This document shows, in pieces, positions 23,833 through 34,720 of a stretch of DNA of 64,000 nucleotides (position 1 is its first letter; each line of letters begins with the position of its first letter). The stretch is taken from positions 1 through 64,000 of the forward strand of contig SKCR01015052.1 of assembly GCA_019454045.1 (NCBI GenBank). Direction: 5' to 3'. Below the pieces are notes generated by a model. It saw only the letters and a list, made by a program, of their open reading frames with translations. It was not told the DNA's origin and did no database searches. This DNA is from Zanthoxylum bungeanum (Eukaryota; Streptophyta; Magnoliopsida; Sapindales; Rutaceae). A program made the position numbers and the translations under genes.

Positions 23833-23940
23833 TAAGATTCTGATAACCTGAAACACAATAAAACGAAAATAATAAGTAAAAAGAAAATTAGATACAAGTA
23901 ACGTATCTAACCCTTAAACTAATAGTAAAAGATAAAGAAG

Positions 23941-23958
23941 TCCCCGGCAACGGCGCTA
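23941..23958 (-). promoter_or_regulatory. Primer binding site of G (tRNA-Asp type)
   Basis: The minus strand reads AGCGCCGTTGCCGGGGA six bases after the LTR, nearly complementary to the 3' end of plant tRNA-Asp (CCCCGGCAACGGCGCCA). This site is usual for Athila and Tat Gypsy elements. Confidence 0.85.
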
Positions 23959-23964
23959 AAAACT

Positions 23965-25823
23965 TGACCGGCGTAATCACACACGTTTAACACAAGCGCA
24001 CGTATCGTTCAAGTAGTATAAAAAGATATCGATCCCACGAGGACTTATTACCTATTCTATCAATTTTATGAGGTCAAGTTATTACTAATATCTAACAAGT
24101 TGTTTGATTGTTTAGAAAAGATGATGATTCTAAATTTAAAACAAGTAAAAGAAATTGAGAGTAGATTAATGAGAATTAAAACTATCTAGGGTTGTGATTT
24201 TTTCCAATATTAATTAAAAGATGAAGTAGTTAAATCATAGTTGGGTAAAATATTGAATTATTAATCTGGAACACTAAATTATGTAAAAGCCTCTTCCGAT
24301 GGTCATTTACAAATACCTAGAATAATCAAATTGAACCATATGTCTATGTCAATTAAATTACCTAGATTCATTAAGATTGAATTCCAATTATGATTACCCC
24401 CGCCCAACATGTATATTCCTATCATATAAGGAAATCTATTAAAGGTTTATCTATCCTTAAAGAAGATCGTGGGTTGTTGAGTATAAGGTCTTTAAACTTA
24501 AAATCCCTATGTCTAGTTCATTTTAAGTTTTATCTAATCAATTTTATTAATGGCCAGTTAATAAAAAGACATTAAGATTATGACTCAACAAATAACTCTT
24601 TAAATTACCCAAACTATAATTTAACTCTTTTTAAAACCGTGATATTAGATTTTATCACAACCCTATATATTTAACTTAGTTACAACACATAGCTAAAATT
24701 GATAAAAACGTAAAAGACATAAAGTGAAATTGCTGAAAAGTAATTGTAGAATAATAATTTGCAATAAAATGAAATGAAATGCTAAGGCAAAAGGAATTAA
24801 CTTCTACTATTTACTATTTAGATATCTCTCAATAATATAACATATAATCTTGTGATTTTTTAAACCAACCGTCCAGAATGGCGGAAACCTCATTAAGTCA
24901 ATATTCAAATATACCAGCCATAAGGCGGAACAGTAAAATAAATTTAAACCAACCGTCCAGAATGGCGGTATCCTCATTAAGTCAGGTTTAACCAGATTAA
25001 TTTGAATTACCTACCGTCCAGTATGGCGGTATCCTTTATTAATTCAGATTTTAAATAGTTTATATATTATATTTTAAGGGAGATTAATCTAAATAGCAAA
25101 AGTAAAAGTATTACCTTATTACCTCAGCATAGAGAAGTTACCTCCTCATGGATGAATGAAAACTACTATTTATATAAGAAAATTACTACTACAAACGTAA
25201 ATAAAACTGAACAAAAGAAACTAAAGAAGAAAACTCTCAATTTTATATATGAAATTTCAGAGGAAGTGGTACATCAAAACTAAGAAATTCAAATCTATTT
25301 ATAGGAAAAAAATCTAATTTTTTATTATTATTTTTTTGATTTTTTATTATTATATTATTGTATTATTTTATTATTATTTTTTCTGGATCGCTGAATTTTC
25401 GACACGTGGCATGGTGGCTAACAAAGACGGCTCGTTGAATTTTTGACATGTGGCATGGTGGTGCAATTACCAAAATACCCTCGGTGTCGGGACGCCCAAA
25501 ATTACCAAAATTCCCTTTTTGCCAAATTTCACAGTTTTGCTCCAAATCACCTCCAGAATGTCCTGAAATTTTATTTCGGTGTCGGGCTGCCCAAAATTAC
25601 GAAAATACCCTTTGTCTCGGGACGCCCAAAATTACCAAAATACCTTTTTTGCCAAATTTCACCAAATTTCACAGTTTTGCTTCAAATCACCTCCAGAATG
25701 TCCTGAAACTTTATTTTTCTACAAAATAACACAAAACACATCAAAATATTCACAAAACTCAAGAAACTATACAAAATATTAAGTTAAATGAGTGAGAAAC
25801 AGTGATAGTTTTATCACTCATCA
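23965..25823 (-). repeat. 5' LTR of G (1859 bp)
   Basis: This is the partner of 17669-19519, with plus-strand ends TGACCGGCG and ACTCATCA. It has the same internal motif triplet and the same GTCGGGACGCCC repeats. Confidence 0.92.
25295..25305 (-). promoter_or_regulatory. TATA box in 5' LTR of G
   Basis: CCTATAAATAG on the minus strand is identical to the copy in the 3' LTR. As the 5' LTR promoter it would drive the genomic transcript, starting near 25270. Confidence 0.6.
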
Positions 25824-26811
25824 ATGGGAATGTGGTTTTCCTTGTGTTATATGTCGATGATATTTTACTCATTTGGAATGATGTAAAGATATTATCAAAC
25901 GTAAAAATTTAGCTAGGTAACCAATTCCAAATGAAAGATTTGAGAGAGGCAAGTTATGTGCTTAGGATCCAGATCTTTTGGGATTGTAAGAAATGACTAT
26001 TAGCAATATCTCAAGCAACCTATTTCGACAAGATTCTTGTATGATTTGTTATATAGAATTCCAAGAAAAGTAATTCACCTTTCAGGCATGGAATTCATTT
26101 GTCTAAGGAACAACCTCCTAAGACATCTCAAGGAGTTGAAGAGATGAGACATATACCATATACTTCAGCAGTTGGAAGTCTTATGTATGTTATGTTATGC
26201 ACGAGACCAGACATCTGTTTTGTAGTGGGAGTAGTCAGTAGGTTTCAATCCAACCCAGAATTAGATCATTGGGTAGCGGTGAAACATATTCTCAAGTATC
26301 TTCAGAGAACGAGAAATTATATGCTTGTATATACAAGTTAGGATATGATTCTGAGCAGATATACTGACTTTGATTTTCAGACGAATGTCGATTCTAGAAA
26401 ATCAACATCTGGATTAGTGTTCACCATAGATGGTGGAGTTATAATATAGAGGAGCATTAAGCAATCTTGTACTGCTGACTCCCCCATGGAGGCTGAATAT
26501 GTAGCAGCTTGTGAAGCAGCTAAGGAAGCAGCCTGGCTCCTTAAGTTCTTGGTAGATTTGGAAGTTGTTCTAGATATGGATAAACCACTCACACTTTATT
26601 ACGATAATAGTGGTGCAGTGGCGAACTCCAAAGAACTAAGAAGCCACAATGGGGGTAAGCATATTGAGAGGAAATATCACCTCATAAGGGAGATAGTGCA
26701 TAGAGGAGATGTCACTGTCACACAGATTCCATCCGCAGAAAACCTAGCTGATCCATTTACAAAGAGTTATCGGCTAAAGTGTTTGAAGGTCACCTAAAGG
26801 GTTTAGGATTA
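25824..26811 (+). pseudogene. Copia F reverse transcriptase end and RNase H
   Basis: After one ATGGG the F frame resumes as NVVFLVLYVDDILLIW, with catalytic YVDD at 25850-25861. It then gives LGNQFQMKDL, the connection region, and YTSAVGSLMYVMLCTRPDI from 26159. RNase H follows: YTDFDF (first Asp) near 26359, MEAEYVAACEAAKEAAW (catalytic Glu) at 26486 and LYYDNSGAVA (Asp) near 26596, then VTQIPSAENLADPFTK. Stops near 25910, 25996, 26340 and 26445 make it defective. Confidence 0.88.
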
Positions 26812-26834
26812 CATGACATGTCCCATTTTCTCTA

Positions 26835-26849
26835 GTTCAAGTGGGAGAT
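26835..26849 (+). promoter_or_regulatory. Polypurine tract of F
   Basis: GTTCAAGTGGGAGAT directly precedes the LTR TGTTGTGATTT. Confidence 0.75.
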
Positions 26850-28800
26850 TGTTGTGATTTATGTCTTCGAGCTTTATGTATTATAAGCAAAATTGATTAT
26901 TGTAATAATAAATGCATTATTCATTTTATTAAAGTTGTTTTGATTTATATCGCATATTGTCTAATTTTATTGTTTACCTTGATTACTATTGTACCTCCAG
27001 ACTTAGTGTATGATTGATGCACAAGAGGATTTAAGTTTGAAGTTAATAATCCAAATAGTCCATAGAGAGTAAACAAATATAGTACTTTATTGTGGTTTAT
27101 CTATAACTGTTTGGTCCATTCTATACTTGTATGATGACCTTGATCCGGGATCGTTCTTGTAGTGACATGGGAATGGAGGCACCTTGTCTAATGAGATCAT
27201 ACAGGACTGGACTCAGATAAATACGAATTTCTTTTAATATCCGTTAACCAAAGAAATTCATTTTATCTAATAGATGGTTATATATGGATTCGATCTTAAT
27301 CCTGAGTGTACTACGAACTCCTGCATGACAGGCTCTATCCTTTGATTTACTATGGTGAGGCTGGTGTTGCATTCATGGCCAATAACTACATATTTTGGGG
27401 ATATGGTTTGGTATGTAGCTGGGAACGTTTTACATAGATATAGAATTCACTCCTTCTTACGAGAAGCAGATGAATATCTCTTTTAAGAGTTGATTCGGGA
27501 CTTGAATAATTTGAGCGCTCAACTTTTCTATTGTGAATAGAAAGTTTTATATTCATAAATATTATGAATTAATTGTTCATTATAAAATCAATGGTGCTTA
27601 AGAGATAAAATATTTAGAGGGGTTAACGGACTTATGAATCTGCTCTATTTATGAGATATTCGTGAAGGGCTATATCCATATGTAATGACTATATCGATGG
27701 AAAATGAAGTTGTTCGGTTTATTTAATACATCTACGGTAATGAGAGTTCAACTTCGAGCTTTTAGTGGAATAACGCGGAGTTAATAATTCGTAATATTTG
27801 AATAAAGAGTTTAATTAATATTTCAGAATTATTGGAGTTCGGAATCGTAGGTCCTTTTGGTCTCTCTACTAGCTCGATTAATTGTAGCAAACCTAATATA
27901 ATTAGATTATCTAATTATATGCTCACATTATATTTATTTATACATTATTAATGAGATTATTTATTGTCACAAATGAAAACTATGTTAAATTAGTTTAACT
28001 TAATGTTTTCTAGAATTCTTTGATTATGTGATAATCAAGTTAGTAATAATTATGAGATAACTACTACAACATAATTGAAGATAAATAAATCATTATTAAA
28101 ATATATTGATTTTTATTTACCATTGGAGACAAAGCCATATGGCTTACTATGTCATCCAAGCAATTATATCTATTAGGTGGCTTGGATACACCTAATAGTT
28201 TTGCCATTAGCTAATGCATTTTATGCTTTGGTATGGCCTCTACATTTATGTGTTTTCCATTGAAAGAAAGCATTGAATGCTTAATGACAAAGCCATTGTC
28301 TTTAGCTTAACATTTCTTATGCTTTGGTATGTCATTCACATTTTTGTGTTGGCCATTGCAAGAAAGCATTTAATGACAAAGTTAGTTGGCTTGTGTAAGA
28401 GAATATAATCTCTACTATTTCTCTCACTTCCTAAGGTTAAAACTTTGCATTTATTCACACAATTGTTATGAGAAAGATTTGAGAGAAAAGAGAGAATAAC
28501 TTCAAATATTCATAAGTGTTGTGAGAGTATTTGAAATTCCAAAGATCCAAACACCATTGTGACATCCTAAACTCTAAATAGTTTAGAGGTCTAATCTTTG
28601 TGAGTGAAGCCCAAACTTCAGTTTGTTGATTCCGAGTCATAGTTCAGAAGATCGAGTGGTTGATCCAAGTGTTGGACACCAAAGGATTGATCTTGTTTAC
28701 TACAACAAAGGGAGAAGCCAAAGAAAATTTTGAAGATCCATACCGGACCCGCTGCCACCACAAGTAACTTCCGTCGCGAAAAAGAAAACAGTTTCCTACA
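26850..28800 (+). repeat. 3' LTR of Copia F (1951 bp)
   Basis: It starts TGTTGTGATTTATG and ends AGTTTCCTACA. Blocks such as the ones near 27010 and 27560-27890 align with LTR D in reverse orientation. The flank after it is TAAAA. The element appears inserted within the 5' LTR of S. Confidence 0.75.
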
Positions 28801-29191
28801 TAAAAATCTTGGTTTGTGAGCGAGTTACAAAAAACTCATTATGTAATGTGTGGATTCACGTTTACATAGTGGAAAGCTTCAGGCCTGACTTTAAGGAGTC
28901 CATTTATGCATTATTAGCCAAACCACTATAAATCTCGGTGTTATTTTCTCTATCCCTAAATTCTTTTAATTATTGAAACTTATATTTTAAGATTGTATAT
29001 TACTTTAGAAATTTTCATTTGGTAATAGATTACATTTTAGAAAATTGCACACTAAGCTTAATTTGTAAAGCTACTAACAAAATGGCTTAAAATTATAAAG
29101 AATTCTTAATTCCGTATTATTTGGTCTTATACTCAATTCACCCCCTTGGGTATAGTTGTATTTGTTGTTTGAGTGATTATAGGAAATTTCA
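28801..29191 (+). repeat. End of 5' LTR of S
   Basis: This sequence between the F LTR and the primer site ends AGGAAATTTCA. It contains CACTATAAATCTCGG near 28928, a likely TATA box, and the CACCCCC run often found near the end of SIRE LTRs. The earlier part of this LTR was lost or lies beyond F. Confidence 0.55.
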
Positions 29192-29193
29192 AT

Positions 29194-29205
29194 TGATATT
29201 AGTGC
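29194..29205 (+). promoter_or_regulatory. Primer binding site of S (decayed)
   Basis: TGATATTAGTGC is a mutated TGGTATCAGAGC followed by GAGG, the context usual for SIRE elements. Confidence 0.6.
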
Positions 29206-29246
29206 GAGGTATTCTTAACAAAGACTTAATCGTCTGAGAATAGATC

Positions 29247-29695
29247 ATGGCCTCTATAAGCTACACAACAAAATTTGCTGAGGGAGCTTCAATAAATAAA
29301 CCACCTCTCCCAATGGAACCGACTACAATCATTGGAAGATGATGATGTTAAATTATCTCATTGTCGTTTATGTGGAATCATACAAAGTGGTCACTAGAGG
29401 TTCTAAATGCCAATGAAGAGAGATAGCGACAATGTGGAATTTTCAAAACCACAATCCGAATGAACCGGTGAAGACTATATGAAAGCCTCTAACAATACAA
29501 AGGTTATCAATCATCTCTTTTGTGCAATTGATCGAAGCCAAATCAATAAACTTTTGGAAAAGCTCGTGATTTATGGAAGTCATTGGAAATGGTCAATGAG
29601 GGCACTAGCCAAGTTAAAGAATCTAAGATTAATCGATTCATGTGCGAATTAGATAACTTCAAGATGGAAGTCGGTGAAAATATTGAGAAGTTGAT
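29247..29695 (+). pseudogene. S gag, first part
   Basis: The ATG at 29247 opens MASISYTTKFAEGASINKPP, the SIRE Gag start, then hits stops from 29340. Downstream, in another frame, SKINRFMCELDNFKMEVGEN leads to IEKL at 29690, where A3 is inserted. Joining 29695 to 39632 restores an uninterrupted Gag sequence across the site. Confidence 0.8.
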
Positions 29696-31735
29696 TGTTG
29701 GACAGTTATGACCCATAGCGTCACTATTTGTACAGATCATGGTGTTGTTGTACAAATTAACTATGTGACAAATGAGATTGCTCTCTTATCATTTGTGATT
29801 AGATCACCAAGATGTATAAATGATAGGAGGTCCTTATGATTTATTCCTGGATTGAGAATGATATGAGACAGTATCAGTCTACGAAGGATAAATCATTAAA
29901 TATCCATAGTCAGAGTATTATCGAGATTGGACATCGATAAATGCGTAAGAGACTAGTATTACACTTGTGCGACTTGTGAGGGCACAATAGCATAGTTATT
30001 ATATATTTAGGTATAGGATACTCATGCAAGTGTAATAGGAGGTTATGTTTTACCGATGTTTCGGAAAATAACTTCGCTCTGGATAGACCCTTCGGAATTC
30101 CATTGGTAGTATGACTATGTGTCTATGGAAGTCCGACATCAGGGTAGGTGTATTTGGTCTTAACCTGAGACTTGCACCGCTAATACTTACTACTATTAAT
30201 ATACTTTGGTTTTGGTCGTCCAGGGCTTTAACCGGTTCTGTGTACGCCTCTGCTGGGTATATTGAGAATCGTAGTGTGTTAAGTGTGATGTCAAGACGGA
30301 AGTATCACTCCAGTCATAGTGGGATGATGTCACGTAGGATACGGAACTGGTGCTCTTAAATGCTGCAGCTATCGGGATATTATGACTAGGTCATGTATAT
30401 CCGATTATAGAGACTAGTTACCAGACATCCGACATGTGCTTCGTACGGGGCAGACACAATTCCAGCCCCAAGCCTAGATAGTGACATCCGATAATGGATC
30501 GACATACACGATACCATGTATACTACGTATGATATAGATCGCTTATTCCTGTAAGCATGTTTCTGGAGAATTGGGTAGGCATGGCGCTTTGCTAGAAGCC
30601 AATCCTGTCTTGTAAATCGGTAAAATATAGTACTTGGTATGTACGTATTCGGATAGTTCGATAACCGTATTTACTGCCAACATATCCGGGGATTTCATGG
30701 GTCACTTCCCGAAGATTCACCGATGATGTATGACTCGCACTTAATTAATCTGGGATTAATTTGATGAGAGAGAAATTAATTTGGGATTAATTACGGAGAT
30801 ATTTTATCTAGGATAAAATATCAATTAAAGAGATAGAACGATTAATTTGGAATTAATCGATAAATTAATATATTCGATATATTAAACGAAATTGGATTTC
30901 GATGTGGAATTAAAATTAGATTTTAATTCGGGCGAACGAAATAATTTAGAATTAATTCGTTAGTGATGTGAATAGTAATTATGCTAGGCATGATTATTTA
31001 ATTAAATTAGATTTAATTACGTCGCGACGGAAATTCGTTAATTTGGATTTAGCGAACCCGAGCCTGGGAATATTTGCGAGCGCATTCGCATTTCAAATTC
31101 GAGTGTGACATGCAAATCACATCAAGCGTCAAATCGCTAGTCGCATCTAGCGTCACATCGCACATCATTCAAGTGATAGATGTCTTATCACTTTGAGTGA
31201 TTGACAACCAATCACTATTCATGAGTGATGTGACTTGATGGAAGTGGTTGAAAAGGCAACATTTGCTTTTTGGCTGACCTTTTTGAAAGGCAAATACCAA
31301 ATTTTGGTATATGATATTATTAGGGTTTAGAAACCTAATACAAGACTTATCTTTCTCTCTCTCTTCTCTTGGAGAATTCGGCCAAGGGCCTAGATTATTC
31401 TCTCTCATTTTTCTTCACTAAAACCGTGAATAATAAGAATGAAGATGGAAGATTTGTGGCAAATATTGCCATTGCTAGCACATAAAGGGTCATCCAAGGT
31501 GATAGGGAAACCTAATCATGAGCATGGAATTCTTCAACAAAGCTTGGAGCTTGAAGTTCATCCATGGAATCCAAAATTGTTTCTTGGCCGAGAGCTTCAT
31601 AAGGAGGAGTAAAAGTTTTGTTCTTCGTAGCATCCAATCCAATCAAAGTGAGTATGATTCCGCCATTCTCCTTTGTGTATTCACATGTGTTTCATTGCTT
31701 ATAAATTATCCTTGGGACTTAATAGAAACCCAACA
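29696..31735 (+). repeat. 5' LTR of A3 (2040 bp)
   Basis: It starts TGTTGGACAGTTATGACCC and ends AGAAACCCAACA. About eleven short hairpins lie at 30743-31056. Downstream of these are several TCACATC and GCGTCA motifs, a perfect TACCAAA-T-TTTGGTA palindrome near 31296 and a CT-rich tract near 31352. Confidence 0.9.
30743..31056. repeat. String of short palindromes with T-N-G centres
   Basis: Successive inverted repeats are centred at 30752 (AATTAATC arms), 30783, 30810 (11-bp arm GATATTTTATC), 30849 (CGATTAATT), 30875 (TTAATATAT), 30894 (CGAAAT), 30918 (GAATTAAAAT), 30948, 30986, 31009 (AATTAAAT) and 31045. Nearly all loops are TGG, TAG or TCG. A perfect CGTCGCGACG lies at 31020-31029. Confidence 0.9.
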
Positions 31736-31736
31736 A

Positions 31737-31749
31737 TGGTATCAGAGCC
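31737..31749 (+). promoter_or_regulatory. Primer binding site of A3
   Basis: TGGTATCAGAGCC, one base after the LTR, is a perfect initiator tRNA-Met site. Confidence 0.9.
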
Positions 31750-34041
31750 ATTTTGAGCATGAAACTTTTTAGGGTTAAAATTGAGTAAAATCGATTTGAG
31801 CATGATTTGATGAAATTGTTCGATTGAGTATGCTTGAATGATGTTTAATTGAAGTTGTATGTGATCAATTTCATGAAAATTGATTTGGAACAATTTTTCC
31901 CAAATCTTTTAGCTTGGCCGAATGTAGAGGACCCTATATGTCATGGTGAATTTTTGATTTTGATCATTGGATGAGTTGAAATTGATTGGGTAATGTTGAT
32001 TGTGGATTCAATTGGATTGGAATCGAATTGGATATTAAAAACCTAAATGGCCGTGACAAAGAGAGCATGAAATGATGTTGATTTTTGATTAAAATGTGTT
32101 GGACATGTTTTGATTATAATGGGCATAATTAATTAGGTTAATTGATATTTTGAAAATGTTAAATTGATTACTTAATTATGGCTTTACACTTTGGTTAATT
32201 AGATTATGAAATTAGGAATTTGATAATTTAATTAATTGGGCTTAAATTGGATTTGGGCTTTCAAAGTTTGTAATTGGGCTTAATGGGCTTGGTTGGGCCA
32301 AGTTTGGTTTAGGCAAATTGGTTGGATCCAATTGGGCCCAAAACCTAACCATAAAGTCCAATTATGACTAATGGGCCTTTAAACTTTAATTGGGCCTAAT
32401 GGGCCGAAATTGATTTCCAGGCTTATGGGGTTATTCATTGATTGGGCTTTAGTTGCCGAAGCCCACGCCTTAAGAAATTAATTGAAAGCCCATTAGACTT
32501 TAATTATTGACATTGGATGTTAATCGGGCTTTGAGTCCCGTAACGATTAAATTTGGAATTTAAGTCGTAAAGGTTCGTTAATAAAGTGTAATATTTAATT
32601 TGGAATTAAATAGTGAATTATTATTAAATACAAGTTAAATTGGATTTAATGTTGTAGTTTAATTTAATTCATGAATTCGTACTTTGAGTACTTATTCGCA
32701 AAATGAGTTTGACTCGCACAAAATCAAATCAGTGTTTGAATATTGGATGGTCATTAATTATCATATTAATTAATTTGATTAGATTGATTGATAACATGCT
32801 TGTGTGAATACATGATTGTGATGCATAAATAATGTATATCGGATGGATATTAGATGGGTGGGGCAATTTTAGAAATTATTGTAATAAATTTGAAATTTAT
32901 TAAATTGGACCTGCGTGTCCAGCCTATTACCTCCATATTCTTTGTATTCTCTTCTCACCTATTCCCCTCAATGTAAATGAGGTTTCTTTAGAAGTGTAGT
33001 GTAACGGGTAGTAGTAATAAATTTGCTAGTGAGAGAGGAAAGAGAGAGATTTGATCTAGGATCAATGTGTAAAGTATCTATCCGTATTTCATTATTATTT
33101 TATTATACGTGCTTTATTATGTGTTTAAAATGCATATTTAAGGGTGTATGATGATGAGACCTTAACAAAGATAATAAATTAGTTGCCAATTTGCACTCGA
33201 AAAACCCTCGTAAAATATTAAGCGTTTTTCCTTCCATTGAGTGATTCTCACTCAAGATTCGAGACTGGCATTGGTTTGTTGGCCAAAGTCAAGGCCTTTG
33301 TCCATCGAGCATGTGTTTGAATCACGAGAGCTTCGTTCCATATTGATGTCTTGTCCAAGTTGTGGTTTTTTGGCCAAAGTCAAGACCACTTCTTGTCCAT
33401 CGACATTGATTACGAAGCTTTCCATGGTCAATGGGTCGCGCTTAACTGGGATCACTAAGTTTGTTGTGCCAAAGCCAAGGCTTAGTTGATTCAGAGGAAA
33501 AAAAGGTTAGGTAATATATTGGCATATATGAGATATATGTTTCGGACTTGGATGTCCCCCTACCGGATCTAGGAATTGGATTGGATCCAATTGACCTTAG
33601 AGATCTACCTAGTTAATTATCATACAATTTGTTGGCCAAAGTCAAGATTGTGTGATATTTAACGGGATCCTAGCCCACTAGGAAACACGGTTTCCCGAGT
33701 ACTCGACAGAGGGTTAGAGGCTCGCCGAAAAATAGTGGGAGGTAAGTTTTAGATTTGCAATATTCGTTTAATAACTTGCCATACGTGCTCAAACAAATAT
33801 CATTCGTCAAATAAATTAAATGTTAGTTGGACTAATATTTAAATCGTTGTTTTGATCAAACAGTTGGACTGTATTCAAACTAATTCAATAAATAGTTGAT
33901 TTTATAATTGGATTATAGTAATCAATATAGTTGAATTTAATAAATTAAAATTATAGTTGATTAAATAGTTGGACTATTGTAATCATTATAATGAATAGTA
34001 CCTATAATCGTTGATCAAATAGTTGGACTATTAGAATCAAG
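31750..34041 (+). other. 5' leader of A3
   Basis: This is 2.3 kb without a sense gene. It contains a cluster of TGGGC motifs (32236-32490) and four spaced copies of a GTTGGCCAAAGTCAAG-type motif (33278, 33369, 33463, 33631). An antisense open stretch of 67 codons (33455-33252) overlaps these motifs and is probably not coding. Confidence 0.7.
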
Positions 34042-34720
34042 ATGAAATTGAAAGATTGACATTTAAAACATAATCCTAGGGAAATGTATTTAAATGGCTT
34101 TAATTTTCAAATTGGGAATAAAATCTCAGGATAGTCCTGAAACCGAGAAGTTATTTTATTTGATAAAATTACATCTCGGGCCTAAGCCCGGAGTTAAGCA
34201 AATAAGTAGAGCATGATCTTTGGAAGATTCATATGATGATAACTTAAGTGCTTAATCCATTAAGCTTGTCACAATAGACTCATTAATTTCTTAATCAGAA
34301 CTAAGTATTAGATCCTTAAAGTATGATGATGAAATTAAAGGATCTTCGTAGATCTATTCTTAGATCTAAGAGATAAAAATTGCAATAATAACTCTTGGAG
34401 AGTTAATGACTATTCCCAAGGAGACAAGTCAAACTTTGCAATTAGCCAAGTAGCGCAAGCCGCACCTTACTTCGATATTCTAGATGGCCAAGGCTTGGCC
34501 AAAGGCTTCTAGAATGTAGAAAAGGGGCAAAGACAAAATCATTATAATCTTATGGGAAGATAAAGGACATATCCCAAAATATCTGCCTGAACTGTGGCAA
34601 ACGGAGTCACTGATTCTTGACTGCCGTATGGACAAGGCAGACATGAAGGAATAAAAGAAAGGGCAAGGCTCTGACTTTAAAGATGTTTGTCATAAGAATG
34701 TTCACATCTAGCATTAAAAT
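34042..34720 (+). pseudogene. A3 gag remnant
   Basis: The position matches the gag ATG of element C (AATCAAGATG context), but the frame stops within a few codons. Scattered similarity to C Gag follows: the AATTGGGAA...AGGATAGTCCT stretch and the CCHC region LNCGKRSH near 34595, with a TGA where the conserved Trp should be. Indels are shared with element B. Confidence 0.7.

Larger units (their letters stand above)
17669..25823 (-). mobile_element. Gypsy element G (Athila-like), 8155 bp, both LTRs
   Basis: A complete but internally deleted Ty3/Gypsy element lies on the minus strand. It has a 5' LTR 25823-23965, tRNA-Asp-type primer site, broken gag, a protease joined to the integrase tail, a 3' region, polypurine tract and 3' LTR 19519-17669. 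ATGGG flanks it on both sides (17664-17668 and 25824-25828). I count about a dozen differences in the first roughly 750 bp of the two LTRs, near 1.6 percent, so insertion is fairly recent. RT, RNase H and the integrase core are absent, so it needs help from another element. Confidence 0.92.
16864..28800 (+). mobile_element. Copia element F, 3' half, split by Gypsy G
   Basis: This plus-strand Copia element has RT interrupted by G at 17668/25824, then RNase H, polypurine tract and 3' LTR. The pol frame resumes exactly once the G insert and one copy of ATGGG are removed. Everything upstream of the RT lead-in lies left of E's insertion and off-window. Its LTR is of the same family as D. Confidence 0.85.

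Noticed and set aside
26377..26592. Minus-strand open frame of 71 codons
   Set aside because: It is the reverse of the F RNase H catalytic region.
28455..28640. Host gene between retrotransposons
   Set aside because: The frame lies in the F LTR. I found no stretch in the window that reads as a non-transposon protein.
33252..33455. Antisense open frame of 67 codons in the A3 leader, exactly matched at 48771-48974 in B
   Set aside because: It looks conserved, but comparing the two copies I count only about 4 synonymous changes against roughly 20 replacement changes, so there is no sign of protein selection. C has a frameshift in it. The repeated leader motif explains the conserved blocks.
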